Under the pieces are notes generated by a model, which saw nothing but the letters and a program-made list of their open reading frames with translations, was not told the DNA's origin and made no database searches. 58,995 nucleotides of DNA, taken from Gemmatimonadota bacterium. GTDB taxonomy: Bacteria; Gemmatimonadota; Gemmatimonadetes; JACCXV01; JAHWKZ01. The position numbers were made by a program, and so were the translations under genes. This document shows positions 31,110 to 39,885 of this stretch, in pieces. Positions within the stretch are counted from its first letter, which is position 1. Each line of letters begins with the position of its first letter. The stretch covers positions 1 through 58,995 of the forward strand of contig JAHWKZ010000001.1 of assembly GCA_019347645.1 (NCBI GenBank). Direction: 5' to 3'.

Positions 31110-34100
31110 TCACCCGCCGTTCGTTCGCAGCCTCAAATGGATGGCGGTCCCCGCTGGACGGCGACGCTCCCACTCCACCGATCCGCCCCAGGTCTCGACG
31201 GTCCGCTTCACGATGGCGAGGCCCAGCCCCGTCCCCCGCGTCTTGGTCGAGAAGGACGGCTCGAACAGCCGATCGGTGGCGTCCGCCGACAGACCGGTTC
31301 CGTCGTCGACCACGGAGACACGCGCCTCCTCGGCGTCCCCGGCGAAGTCGATCTCGACCGCCACGCGACCCTTTCGGGCGGCGGTTCCGAGCACCGCCTC
31401 GCGGGCGTTCTGCAGCAGGTTCACCAGCACCCGCCGGAAGCCCTCGGCCTCCCCCAGGACCGGTCGGGCCTCGCCGGTGACCTCGAGCGCGTAGTCGATC
31501 TTCTCGTCGCCCGGCCGGAACAGCTCGATGGCGTCCCGGGCCACCGCCACGGCGTCGAACGGCTCGACCACGGTCGGCTGGGGAACGCCGAACCGGGCGA
31601 AGGAGCCGGCGATCCGCTCCAGGCGGTCGATCTCGGAGAGCACGAGATCGAGGTTGCGATGGAAGAGCCGCTCGAAGTCGGGTGCGCGGTCCTCGACGGT
31701 CTTCTCGAGGTGCTGCAGCGAGAGCTTCATCGGCGTGAGCGGGTTCTTGATCTCGTGGGCGACCTGACGCGCCATCTCCCCCCAAGCGAGCACCCGCTGC
31801 GACTGTACGTTCGCGGTGATGTCCTCGAAGGCGACGACCAGCCCGCGCTCCTCGCCGGCGCCGTCGACGAGGCCGGTGCAGACGACGTGGTAGTGGCGCT
31901 CCGCCCCCTCCCTGCGTAGGACCAGGTCGCGATCGGCGCGCGCTCCACGGACCGACGCCTCGGCGACGGCGCGCCAGAAGGGGGCGGCGGGGCGCTCCCT
32001 GCGGGCGAGCTCCTCCACCGATCGGCCGAGCACGTCCTCGGCCTCTTCGTCGAGCAGGTCGGCCGCTCGGTCGTTGAGCAGGCGCACCCCTCCGCGGGCG
32101 TCGAGAGCGACGACACCGGCCCCCACCGATGCGAGGATCGCCTGGACCCGCGACTTCTCCCGCTCGAGCGCCCGCTGGCTGGCGTCGAGGCGCCCGGCCA
32201 TGGCGTTGAACGCCCGCTGGACGCGGCCGAACTCGTCCCGCCGGGCGGGCGTCGACAACCGATAGGAGAGCCGGCCGGCGGCGATATGCCGGGTGCCCTC
32301 CTCGAGCGCCGACAGCGGCCGGGACATGAATCGGGCCAGCCCCCATCCCACGACGAGCAGGAATCCGATGGAGAACGCCGACAGCAGGAAGACTCCCTCG
32401 CCGAGGCGCTGGAGGTCGACCCGGACCCGATCCTCGCGGATCAGCAGCGGCGTCGCCAGGGCGTAGCCGGGCGGCACGTCGGGCTCGGAGAGCGCCCGGT
32501 AGGCGACCAGGAACGAGCGCTCGCCGAGCGTCGTCTCGTCGAAGGCGATCGGCCTTCGCTCGGCGAAGAGTGTCGCGTACACCGACCCGTCGATCCGGTC
32601 CGCGAAGACCCGGGAGGCGAAGATCTCCGGGCGGCTGGAGGCTCTCGTGTGGCCGCGCCAGTAGAGGACGAGGTCCTGCTGGAGGACGTCTCCGATCTCG
32701 CGAAGGCGCGCCGAGAGCTCACGGTCGGAGGCGATCGCGAGCGCCCGGTCGCGGGCCAGCAGCCGACTGGCTGCGTTCAACGCCTCGCTGGCCGCCGATC
32801 GTGTAGCCTCCTCGAGCTCGAGACGCGTGGTCCGGTACCCCAGGACGGCGTAGAGGGTGAGCGGGAGCGCCGCCACGGCGAGGAAGGCGAGGACGAGCTG
32901 GGCACGGAAGGAGCGGAGCGGGTTCTCCGCCGCGATCCGCGCGCGCCACGCGGTCCTGGCCCGCGGATCCCCCGCCCGCTCGAGCAAGCCCAGCGCCAGC
33001 GCCAGCGCGGAGGCGGCCAGGACGAACACCGCCGTTCCACGGGGCCCGGGGAGAAGGGGATCGAGCGGCATGGCGAGCTGGAGGGTGCCGACCTCGCCCT
33101 CCGCGTCGAAGGCCCGGACGCGAGTCAGCAAGGTTCGCGGCGGCGGCTCCTCTTCGGGGCCCAGTGTGGTGTACCCCGGTACGTCCGGCTCGATGCCGCC
33201 GCCGGCCAGGAGGTCGGTCAGCACGAAACCGGTCCCCTGCTCGCGCAGCTCCACGGAGCCCGTCGTCATCGCCACCGCCGTTCCGTTCCGCCGGCCCGCG
33301 GCGTCGAGGACGGGGACGACCGCCCACCGGACGGCGCCGGTGCCCTGCGATCCTCGGACGGGGATCTGGGCCGGCTCGAGTGCGGCCACGTAGCGCCGAG
33401 CGCGGTCGGTCAGGTCCTCGGGGGCGAGGGAGAACTGGCTCACGACCCGCCCCTCGGCGTCGAACAGAAACAGCCCGGTGGCGAAGTCGAGCTCGCGCAG
33501 CGGACTGCGGCTCCACAGGGCGAGCGCCGCGTCGCGGTTCTCCTCGGCGATCGCCTCGCTCACCGCCGGCTCGTTCGCGAGGAACTCCACGGTCCGGGTC
33601 ATCGTGTAGTCGAGCCACTGGCTGGACGCCTCGCCGATCCGCTGCGCCCGCTCGACGAGGAGCTCGTGCGCCGCCTGGACGCGCGCGAAGGCCGCCAGGG
33701 GAAGCGTGGCCAGGGCCCCCACGGCCGTCGCCACGATCGCGAGACGCACCAGCCGCACCCGCCGCGCCCCGCGCGGCCGGCCGACGGCGAGGGTGGCCCA
33801 GGCGCCGGCCACGATCGCGATCGCCGACGGCGCGACCACCTCGACCGGATGTCCCGCCATCGATGCTTCGGGGAGACGCCAAGCGGCGATGCCCACCGCC
33901 GCCCCCACCACCAGGGCGGCACCCCCTCCCCACGCGGGCCCGTCCGGCGTCCCCGCCCACCGCAGCACCCCCGCGAGGGCCACCACGACGGCCGCGCCGA
34001 ACAGGGCGAAGCCCAGCAGGACCAGGAGAAGCGGGGGAGCGAACAGGAGCGTGGGACTGAAGAACGCCGCGGGGCTCATGCCCTCGAGGGCCCCTTCGAG

Positions 34101-35405
34101 CGACGGGACCGCCAGTCGCCCGAGGCCCCACGTCACCGCGAGCGCCACGACGACCGTCAGGGTCGCCACCACCGGGCGGCGCCGACCCTCCCGCCGCGTG
34201 ACGAGGAGCGACCAGGCGGTCCAGGCCATGATCGCCGTCGCCGCCGCCGTCACCAGGAGGTGCCCCGCCGATCGGCCGGCCGGTCCGAAGGCCGGGGCCG
34301 CGAAACCCAGCGGGCTGAACCACTCTTCCGGCAGGAGACGAGCCGGGAGCCGGCTCTCGACCAAGAGGGCCCAGACGAGAGCGACGAGACCCAGCCGGAC
34401 GAGGAGGGCGGCGATCGCCTCGCCCCTTCCGCCGGCCCCGATCCGAGGTACGACCCGCGCCGTCCGTCGCGACGCTTCCCAGCCGACACCCACCGCCCAG
34501 GCCAGCGGCCACAGCAACAGCAGCGCCATCGCCCGCTCGCCCTGCCGCCGGCGCTCGGCCACGTACCGCTGGAGGAGGAAGCCTTCGCTGGCCACGCCCG
34601 CCACCACCTCCCGCGAACCCCCGACCACCGACGATCGCTCGGACGGGGCGAGGGTGTCTCCGCCGGGGAGGAGCCGGAACGCCAGATGCCGCTCCCGGGA
34701 GAGTCGGGCCAGGATCAGGTCCGGCTCGAGCGCCTCCCGGCGAAGCGGGGACTCGACCGCCCAGAGGTCCTTGACGACGACACGGAAGGTGTCGCGGCCG
34801 ATGGTCTGTGGCTTCCCCACGTATGCGATCACCCATCCGGTGGGGTTGCGCACCACCCCGCCGGCGAGCGCCGCCGCGATCGAGTCCGGCGGCAATCGCT
34901 CTCCGCGAGGATCGCCCCACCAGGCCCGCAGCGCGCCCTCAGAGTCGTAGAGCTCCAGGCCGATCCCCTCGGACAACCGTTCGGGCGTGGCTCGCCCCAG
35001 GGACACGAACCATTCGCTCTCCTCGTCCGGGAGCGGGAGCGAGCCTCCCGATGCCAGCCGCCGGGCCGTGGTCTCGGCCAGCTCCCGATCCTCGGCGAGT
35101 CGCGCGCTCAGCGCGCGTGCCACCCCGGCTCGCGCCTCGGATTCCAACCGGGCCGCCGCCCCTGGCCCCGCCATCGTCACCCGCCACGTGTCGAACGCCG
35201 TCCACGCCCAGATCCCGAGGTAGGCGATCAGGAGCCCGTAGGCGATCCTCGCGCCCCACCGCTCGGGGCGCCCCGCCACGGCGCCCCAGACCACAAGCCC
35301 GATGGCCGCCGCCACGGCCGCGACGGGCGCCGGGGCGGGGACGGCGCCGAATGACACCGCGGCGAGGCCGGTGGCGAGGAAGAGCGCGGCCGCGGCCCGT
35401 TTCAC
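31110..35405 (-). CDS. Very large NtrY-like membrane sensor histidine kinase, 1431 aa
   Basis: Order: N-terminal helices, a periplasmic sensor, a second set of about ten helices (residues ~280-560), another extracytoplasmic sensor (ENRDAALALWSRSPLRELDF), a helix, a third sensor, a last helix, HAMP (residues ~1030-1080), PAS (~1090-1195), then the kinase: H-box GEMARQVAHEIKNPLTPMKL (His about 1214), N-box LVNLLQNAREAV, G-boxes VVDDGTGLS and TRGTGLGLAIVKRTV. The H-box with KNPLTPMKLS is NtrY-type. At 1431 residues it is about twice the usual NtrY. No regulator gene follows. GTG start overlaps the exbD stop (GTGA), tying it to the exbB-exbD pair. Confidence 0.88.
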   Translation of the reverse strand: MKRAAAALFLATGLAAVSFGAVPAPAPVAAVAAAIGLVVWGAVAGRPERWGARIAYGLLIAYLGIWAWTAFDTWRVTMAGPGAAARLESEARAGVARALSARLAEDRELAETTARRLASGGSLPLPDEESEWFVSLGRATPERLSEGIGLELYDSEGALRAWWGDPRGERLPPDSIAAALAGGVVRNPTGWVIAYVGKPQTIGRDTFRVVVKDLWAVESPLRREALEPDLILARLSRERHLAFRLLPGGDTLAPSERSSVVGGSREVVAGVASEGFLLQRYVAERRRQGERAMALLLLWPLAWAVGVGWEASRRTARVVPRIGAGGRGEAIAALLVRLGLVALVWALLVESRLPARLLPEEWFSPLGFAAPAFGPAGRSAGHLLVTAAATAIMAWTAWSLLVTRREGRRRPVVATLTVVVALAVTWGLGRLAVPSLEGALEGMSPAAFFSPTLLFAPPLLLVLLGFALFGAAVVVALAGVLRWAGTPDGPAWGGGAALVVGAAVGIAAWRLPEASMAGHPVEVVAPSAIAIVAGAWATLAVGRPRGARRVRLVRLAIVATAVGALATLPLAAFARVQAAHELLVERAQRIGEASSQWLDYTMTRTVEFLANEPAVSEAIAEENRDAALALWSRSPLRELDFATGLFLFDAEGRVVSQFSLAPEDLTDRARRYVAALEPAQIPVRGSQGTGAVRWAVVPVLDAAGRRNGTAVAMTTGSVELREQGTGFVLTDLLAGGGIEPDVPGYTTLGPEEEPPPRTLLTRVRAFDAEGEVGTLQLAMPLDPLLPGPRGTAVFVLAASALALALGLLERAGDPRARTAWRARIAAENPLRSFRAQLVLAFLAVAALPLTLYAVLGYRTTRLELEEATRSAASEALNAASRLLARDRALAIASDRELSARLREIGDVLQQDLVLYWRGHTRASSRPEIFASRVFADRIDGSVYATLFAERRPIAFDETTLGERSFLVAYRALSEPDVPPGYALATPLLIREDRVRVDLQRLGEGVFLLSAFSIGFLLVVGWGLARFMSRPLSALEEGTRHIAAGRLSYRLSTPARRDEFGRVQRAFNAMAGRLDASQRALEREKSRVQAILASVGAGVVALDARGGVRLLNDRAADLLDEEAEDVLGRSVEELARRERPAAPFWRAVAEASVRGARADRDLVLRREGAERHYHVVCTGLVDGAGEERGLVVAFEDITANVQSQRVLAWGEMARQVAHEIKNPLTPMKLSLQHLEKTVEDRAPDFERLFHRNLDLVLSEIDRLERIAGSFARFGVPQPTVVEPFDAVAVARDAIELFRPGDEKIDYALEVTGEARPVLGEAEGFRRVLVNLLQNAREAVLGTAARKGRVAVEIDFAGDAEEARVSVVDDGTGLSADATDRLFEPSFSTKTRGTGLGLAIVKRTVETWGGSVEWERRRPAGTAIHLRLRTNGG

Positions 35406-35818
35406 CGCGGCCGGTCCGGCTCCTCCGGCCGGGTCGCCACGACGAGCGCCTCCGCCCCGGCCCGTCGCGCGGCGTCCATCGCCTGGACCACCCGCCCGTG
35501 GGGCACGCGCTCGTCGGCTTCCAGGACGACCCGGTCGAGCCCCTCCCGCTCCATACGCGCGGAGAGCGTGTCGGCGAGGGCCTCCTGCCCCACGCGGTCC
35601 TCGCCCACCCAGGTCCCGCCGTCGGCGGCGAGACGCACGGTGAGCTCCTCCCGCGAGGCGACCGGCGCGGATCCCGCTTCGGGCAGCGTCAGGTCGATGC
35701 CCGGCCGCTCGAGGAACGTGGAGGTCACGACGAAGAAGATCAGCAGCAGGAAGACGACGTCGATCAGCGAGGTGACGTCGATCGCCGTCCTCCGGCGATG
35801 CGGCCTATCGAGGCGCAT
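35402..35818 (-). CDS. exbD: ExbD/TolR-type proton-channel subunit
   Basis: 138 residues, inner-membrane. One N-terminal helix with the proton-carrying Asp: DVTSLIDVVFLLLIFFVVTS. Then a periplasmic domain (IDLTLPEAGSAPVASREELT, ADGGTWVGEDRVGQEAL, LEADERVPHGRVVQAMD). Works with ExbB and TonB (or TolA) to harvest the proton gradient for outer-membrane transport. Overlaps the exbB end by 14 bases. Confidence 0.93.
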   Translation of the reverse strand: MRLDRPHRRRTAIDVTSLIDVVFLLLIFFVVTSTFLERPGIDLTLPEAGSAPVASREELTVRLAADGGTWVGEDRVGQEALADTLSARMEREGLDRVVLEADERVPHGRVVQAMDAARRAGAEALVVATRPEEPDRPR

Positions 35819-36427
35819 CGGTCGTCGAGAAGCCGAGGATCTTCTTCATCAGTCGGTTGGTGTGCGCCTCGATGTCGAGGACGAGACGCTCCGCCCGGCC
35901 CACGAGCCAGTTGTACGCCACCAGCGACGGGATCCCGATCGACAATCCGGTGGCGGTCGTGATGAGGGCCTCCGAGATCCCTCCCGAGAGCCCCTGGCCC
36001 CTCCCGCTCCCTCCCGCGCCACCACCTCGAAGACGTCGATCATCCCGAGCACGGTGCCCAGCAACCCCAGCAGCGGCGCGATGGCCGCGATCGTCCCGAG
36101 GACGCCGAGTCCCCGCTCCAGCCGCGCCACCTCCTGCCGCCCCTGGTCCTCCACCGCTTCCCGCATCTCCTCCCGGGACCGACCGCGGAACTCGAGGGCG
36201 GTCAGGACGAGAGACGAGAACGGCCCCGGGTTCCGCCCGCAGATCGAGCGCGCCAGCGGCACGTCGCCGGGGCCCTGCAGGGTTTCGATGAGATCCACGA
36301 TCTCCGACTTGACGACCCGGTCGCGGCGCAGGTGCCAGGCCCGGTCGAAGACGATCCACAGCGCGAGGACCGAGCATGCCGCGAGCGGGACCATCAGCAC
36401 GCCGCCCTGGAGGAGCGTCTCCCACAT
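35805..36427 (-). pseudogene. exbB: exbB/tolQ-type gene with a one-base frameshift
   Basis: MotA/TolQ/ExbB proton-channel protein read in two frames. Frame one (from 36427) gives LLQGGVLMVPLAACSVLALW, the cytoplasmic domain and GVLGTIAAIAPLLGLLGTVL then MIDVFEVVAREGAGG. The required ending, GLSGGISEALITTATGLSIG and IPSLVAYNWLV, lies in the next frame and ends at 35805. The switch falls in the G-rich run at about 36003-36025 (minus GGGAGCGGGAGGGGCCAGGGG). The total length is 623 bases, not a multiple of three; adding one base restores ExbB. Sequencing error is likely, true inactivation possible. Confidence 0.85.
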
Positions 36428-36430
36428 CGG

Positions 36431-37282
36431 CTATCGCTCCGGGACCACATTGAAGTAGAAGTGGGCGGTGACCTCGAGGTACGGCTCCGGGAAGTCCGGC
36501 GGGAGAGGCTCGTAGTCGGCCGCGCCCTCGAGGGCGTCGGTGGCCACGTACTGGAGGCCGTCCACCCCCCGATGGTCGAGGAGCTGGAGGGACGTCAACC
36601 GGCCGTCGGGGGCGATCCGGAATCGGACCCGGGTGACCCAGGCGGCCGTGCCGTAGTAGAAGGCCGCGGGCGGGGAGATGTGCTCCTCGACCCTCCGCTT
36701 GAGGCGCTCCATGTACGGGCCCCAGCGCCAGGCGGTCGTGTTGAGGCTGAATTCTTTGTCGTACGCCGCCTGGGTCAGCCGCTGGTCGACCTCCGGCACC
36801 GGAAGCGCCCCGTCGCCCGGCGGCTCGCGCAAGCGCGGGGTGGCCATCGGCAGCGCGAGTCGGGGGTCCACCGCCGGGGAGGCGTTCGATGGCGGCCCGT
36901 CGTCGTCCTCGGCCTCCCGGACGGGCTCGGGGAGGGGCTCCGCCTCGGAGGCGCCCCGGGCGCCGGACGCCGGAGCGCCGCTCGAGCGTGGGGTGGTGGG
37001 CGCCGGCGCCGGGCCAGCCGAGAATGCCGCCCCCTCGGGCCGCTCCGGCGGGGCGTTCGGTTGCGCCGCCCTGGCATCCGTCGACGACAGATCGCTCGGC
37101 TCCTCCGGCGGCTCCGCCTCTACGGGCTGGGGATCCACGAACCGGAAGACCATCGGCTCGTCCGCCTCGGAGAAGGCTTCCTGGTTCCCGACCCCGACGA
37201 AGTCGCGGACGGGTGCCACCAGAGCCGCATGGAGGAGCAACGACGCCGCGAGGGCGATTCGGGAGGATCGATCGTCCAGCAT
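36431..37282 (-). CDS. tonB: TonB family energy-transducing protein
   Basis: 283 residues. Single N-terminal anchor (RIALAASLLLHAALVAPVRD), a long Pro/Glu/Ala-rich periplasmic linker, and a C-terminal TonB domain (from about residue 190): YMERLKRRVEEHISPPAAFY, VRFRIAPDGRLTSLQLLDHR, AADYEPLPPDFPEPYLEVTA. It couples ExbB-ExbD to outer-membrane receptors. The ATG at 37280-37282 was chosen for length before the anchor; a TATATT -10-like box lies 19 bases upstream (37301-37306). exbB begins three bases after its stop. Confidence 0.9.
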   Translation of the reverse strand: MLDDRSSRIALAASLLLHAALVAPVRDFVGVGNQEAFSEADEPMVFRFVDPQPVEAEPPEEPSDLSSTDARAAQPNAPPERPEGAAFSAGPAPAPTTPRSSGAPASGARGASEAEPLPEPVREAEDDDGPPSNASPAVDPRLALPMATPRLREPPGDGALPVPEVDQRLTQAAYDKEFSLNTTAWRWGPYMERLKRRVEEHISPPAAFYYGTAAWVTRVRFRIAPDGRLTSLQLLDHRGVDGLQYVATDALEGAADYEPLPPDFPEPYLEVTAHFYFNVVPER

Positions 37283-37373
37283 CTTCTGCCTGAGACGATC
37301 AATATACCCCGCGGGTTCCCTGGACCGTACCCGAAGGGAGTCCACCTCCCGTCGGCGCGCCCCGGGGCCCCGC

Positions 37374-38066
37374 TCAGCCGGAGGTCACGGGGGCCTCGGC
37401 GAGCGACCGCGCGCGCGCGACGGGGCGATGCCGGCGGAGCTCGTTGGCGTCGCCGGTCAGCAGCGTTGCGATGTCGGCCGACGCCATCACCAGGGCCGAG
37501 AGGCCGGCCCAGGCGCGCAGGATGTCGGGACCGGGAGCGATGAAGAGCACCAGGACGGCGGTGTGGGGAGCGACCCCCAGCCAGATCCTCCAGGCCGCGA
37601 CTCCGAGGCGCCCGAGCCGCGCCCTCCACGCCCGTCGCCGCCGGGATCCGACGATCGCCGCCGCGGCGATGAGGGGCGCCGCGACCGCCACGGTCGCGAC
37701 GGCGTAGACGATCGTGACCGGAAGCAGCGCCCACTCGGCCCACCCCCGCCCCACCGGGGCGCGTCCGCCGCCCCGTCCGTTCGCCCGATAGCGGGCCTTC
37801 TGCATCAGCTCGAAGCCGCGGAAGTGACGGACGAGGTAGTCCCGCGCGGCGTTGATCTCCTGGATCTTCCGCGTCGCCCGAGCGCGTTCCTCCACCGTCT
37901 CGAACCGGTCGGGATGGATGCGCCTGGCGCGCGCCCTGTGCGCCCGGTGGACGTCCTCGATCTCGATCGGCGGGAAGAGCCCGAGCGCGCGCAGCGAGTC
38001 GCGATAGCGGACCTCGTCGTACCGGCCGCGCCCGCCCGGCGGGAGCGGTCGGTCGAGCTGCTTCAT
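37374..38066 (-). CDS. Membrane-anchored J-domain (DnaJ-like) protein, 230 aa
   Basis: N-terminal J domain (about residues 18-85): YRDSLRALGLFPPIEIEDVH, the HPD motif in RRIHPDRFETVEERARA and QEINAARDYLVRHF, then two to three hydrophobic helices (EWALLPVTIVYAVATVAVAA, APHTAVLVLFIAPG). Probably recruits an Hsp70 to the inner membrane. ATG overlaps the AAA+ gene's stop as ATGA, so it is the last gene of a chain that runs from the Tad genes through DUF192 and the AAA+ ATPase. Confidence 0.85.
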   Translation of the reverse strand: MKQLDRPLPPGGRGRYDEVRYRDSLRALGLFPPIEIEDVHRAHRARARRIHPDRFETVEERARATRKIQEINAARDYLVRHFRGFELMQKARYRANGRGGGRAPVGRGWAEWALLPVTIVYAVATVAVAAPLIAAAAIVGSRRRRAWRARLGRLGVAAWRIWLGVAPHTAVLVLFIAPGPDILRAWAGLSALVMASADIATLLTGDANELRRHRPVARARSLAEAPVTSG

Positions 38067-39532
38067 GGCTCGGCGGTCCCGGGGACGGCCGCCCCGGTCG
38101 GCGGAGCCGACGCGGGCGATGCCGACGCGGGCGGAGCCGACGCGGGCGGAGCCCCGCTCTCCGCGTCCCCGACCCCCTCCCCCGGCATGTCCAGGAAATA
38201 GGAGCGGCAGGCGCGGTCCAGCAGGCGGGTCGAGAGGATCGGCTCGACGTCGAGGTACCGGGCCTCGTCGCAGAGGTGGTCGAGCAGGTCGCGCGGGTGG
38301 CACGAACGGGCCGGGATGGACCGCCTCTCGTAGTATTCGCGCCAGATCCAGCGGACGGCGTCCGGCTCGAAGGCGATCTGCCGGGCGATGCATCCCCTGC
38401 GAAAGATCTGCAGGTACTGCTCGAACGTCGGGTCCGGGACGAGGATCTTGTAGTGGATCCGCCGCAGGAAGGCCTCGTCCACGAGCTCGAGCGGATCGAG
38501 GTTCGTGGCGAAGACGAGCAGACAATCGAAAGGCACCGGGAACTTGTGGCCGGTGTGCAACGTCAGGAAGTCGAGGCGCTTCTCGAGCGGCACGATCCAG
38601 CGGTTCAGCAGGTCCCGCGGTCGCACGATCTGCCGCCCGAAATCGTCGATGATCAGGACCCCGCCGTTGGCCTTCACCTGGAAGGGGGCCTGATAGATCT
38701 TCGTGTGCGGATCGTACTGGAGGTCGAGCTGATCGAGCGTCAGCTCTCCGCCGGTGAACACGACCGGCCGGCCGACGCGCGCGAAGCGCCGGTCGTAGGG
38801 AGTGGGCTTCGCGAGCCATTCGGGCTCCTCGTCCGCCGCGGCGGCCGGACCCACCTTGCGGTCCGGCAGCGAAGAGTGGTGGACCGGGTCGTGGACGACC
38901 ATCACGTGGCCGCCGATCTCGACCGCGTAGGGCACGTACAGCTCGCCGCCCATCATCCGCGCGATCGCCTCCGCCAGCGTGGTCTTCCCGTTCCCGCTGT
39001 CGCCGTAGAGGAACATCGACTTGGCCGAGTTCACCGCCGGCCCGATCTGCTCCAGGAAATCGGGATCGAGAACAAGGTGGCTGAAACCGGACTCGATCGC
39101 TTCCCGGTCGAGTCGGGCGTTGCGGATCGAGCCGGCGGCCACCCAGGCGCGGTACTTCTCGAGCGGGACCGGGGCCGGTCCCACGTACTGGCCCGCGGCC
39201 ATCGATTCGCGCGCCCGCTCGCGTCCCTTGGAGGTGAGGTCGAAGGTATAGCCGCCGCGGCCGTGACCCTTGGCGCCGCGGACCTCGAGCAGCATCCGCT
39301 GCTGGAGGTCCTGGAGCCGGTCGTCGAGGATCGAGAACGGGAGCCGGACGTCCTCGACGAGACGTTGCCCCGTCCGCGCGCCCCGGACGTAGAGGGTCTT
39401 GAGCACGAGCTCGGCGACCGTCTCGGCGGAGAGACCGCTCTCCGCCAGCGTCCCCGGCACCTTCGGCGCCTTCTCGGCCGCGAACTGCGGCCGCTGGTTC
39501 AGGCTGGAGCGGGGGCGCGCGTCCAGGGTCAC
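38063..39532 (-). CDS. AAA+ ATPase with N-terminal winged-helix region, Tad-associated
   Basis: 489 residues, no signal. An N-terminal helical/winged-helix region (SAETVAELVLKTLYVRGART, DDRLQDLQQRMLLEVRGAKG), then the AAA+ core: Walker A FLYGDSGNGKTTLAEAIARM (about residue 172), Walker B NGGVLIIDDFGRQIVRP, sensor I CLLVFATNLDPLELVDEAFL, Arg finger region RRIHYKILVP, sensor-II lid CHPRDLLDHLCDEARYL. Ends in an Ala/Pro/Ser repeat tail. The family is often an orphan 'ATP-binding protein'. GTGA coupling to DUF192 and the tadC end ties it to pilus assembly, role unknown. Confidence 0.8.
   Translation of the reverse strand: MTLDARPRSSLNQRPQFAAEKAPKVPGTLAESGLSAETVAELVLKTLYVRGARTGQRLVEDVRLPFSILDDRLQDLQQRMLLEVRGAKGHGRGGYTFDLTSKGRERARESMAAGQYVGPAPVPLEKYRAWVAAGSIRNARLDREAIESGFSHLVLDPDFLEQIGPAVNSAKSMFLYGDSGNGKTTLAEAIARMMGGELYVPYAVEIGGHVMVVHDPVHHSSLPDRKVGPAAAADEEPEWLAKPTPYDRRFARVGRPVVFTGGELTLDQLDLQYDPHTKIYQAPFQVKANGGVLIIDDFGRQIVRPRDLLNRWIVPLEKRLDFLTLHTGHKFPVPFDCLLVFATNLDPLELVDEAFLRRIHYKILVPDPTFEQYLQIFRRGCIARQIAFEPDAVRWIWREYYERRSIPARSCHPRDLLDHLCDEARYLDVEPILSTRLLDRACRSYFLDMPGEGVGDAESGAPPASAPPASASPASAPPTGAAVPGTAEP
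38106..38150 (-). repeat. Three tandem 15-base repeats in the AAA+ gene
   Basis: Three copies of GCCGACGCGGGCGGA (first copy ends GAT) at 38106, 38121 and 38136, plus a degraded copy before. They encode the low-complexity (A/S)(A/P)-rich tail of the AAA+ ATPase and keep the frame, so copy number may vary between strains. Confidence 0.75.
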
Positions 39533-39885
39533 GCCGCCTCCGACCACGACAGGTGGTCCCCGAGCAGCGTGCCCGTGGAACCGAGCGTGCCTTCGGGCAG
39601 CTCGAGCGCGAACCGGGCCTCCCCGTGCCACTTCGAACGCGCTCCGGGCGCCAGTCCGCGGTAGAGGGCCACGACCTCCCGCTCCTCGTCCATGAACGCG
39701 ACGTCGATCGGATACCGCATGCCGTACATGTGGACCCCCCGACAGGGGACCATCAACAGACCCTGCCCCTCCTCCAGTGGGCCGTGACCGATCAGTCCCC
39801 GGAGTCGCGGCCACCACCAGTCGGCCAGGTCCACCTGCTCCCCCAGGACCGACCCCCGGGTCTCGTTGACGACTTTCAAAGCCAT
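39529..39885 (-). CDS. DUF192 family protein, 118 aa
   Basis: Small beta-barrel DUF192 domain: VNETRGSVLGEQVDLADWWW, RLRGLIGHGPLEEGQGLLMV, the family's CRGVHMYGMRYPIDVAFMDE and VVALYRGLAPGARSKWHGEA. No signal peptide seen, unlike many exported DUF192 proteins. DUF192 genes are often next to tadC. The ATG overlaps the tadC stop by one base (TGATG). Molecular function is unknown. Confidence 0.88.
   Translation of the reverse strand: MALKVVNETRGSVLGEQVDLADWWWPRLRGLIGHGPLEEGQGLLMVPCRGVHMYGMRYPIDVAFMDEEREVVALYRGLAPGARSKWHGEARFALELPEGTLGSTGTLLGDHLSWSEAA

Noticed and set aside
32286..35354. About 1000-codon plus-strand frame opposite the sensor kinase
   Set aside because: Shadow of the kinase reading frame, with no domain or ribosome site.
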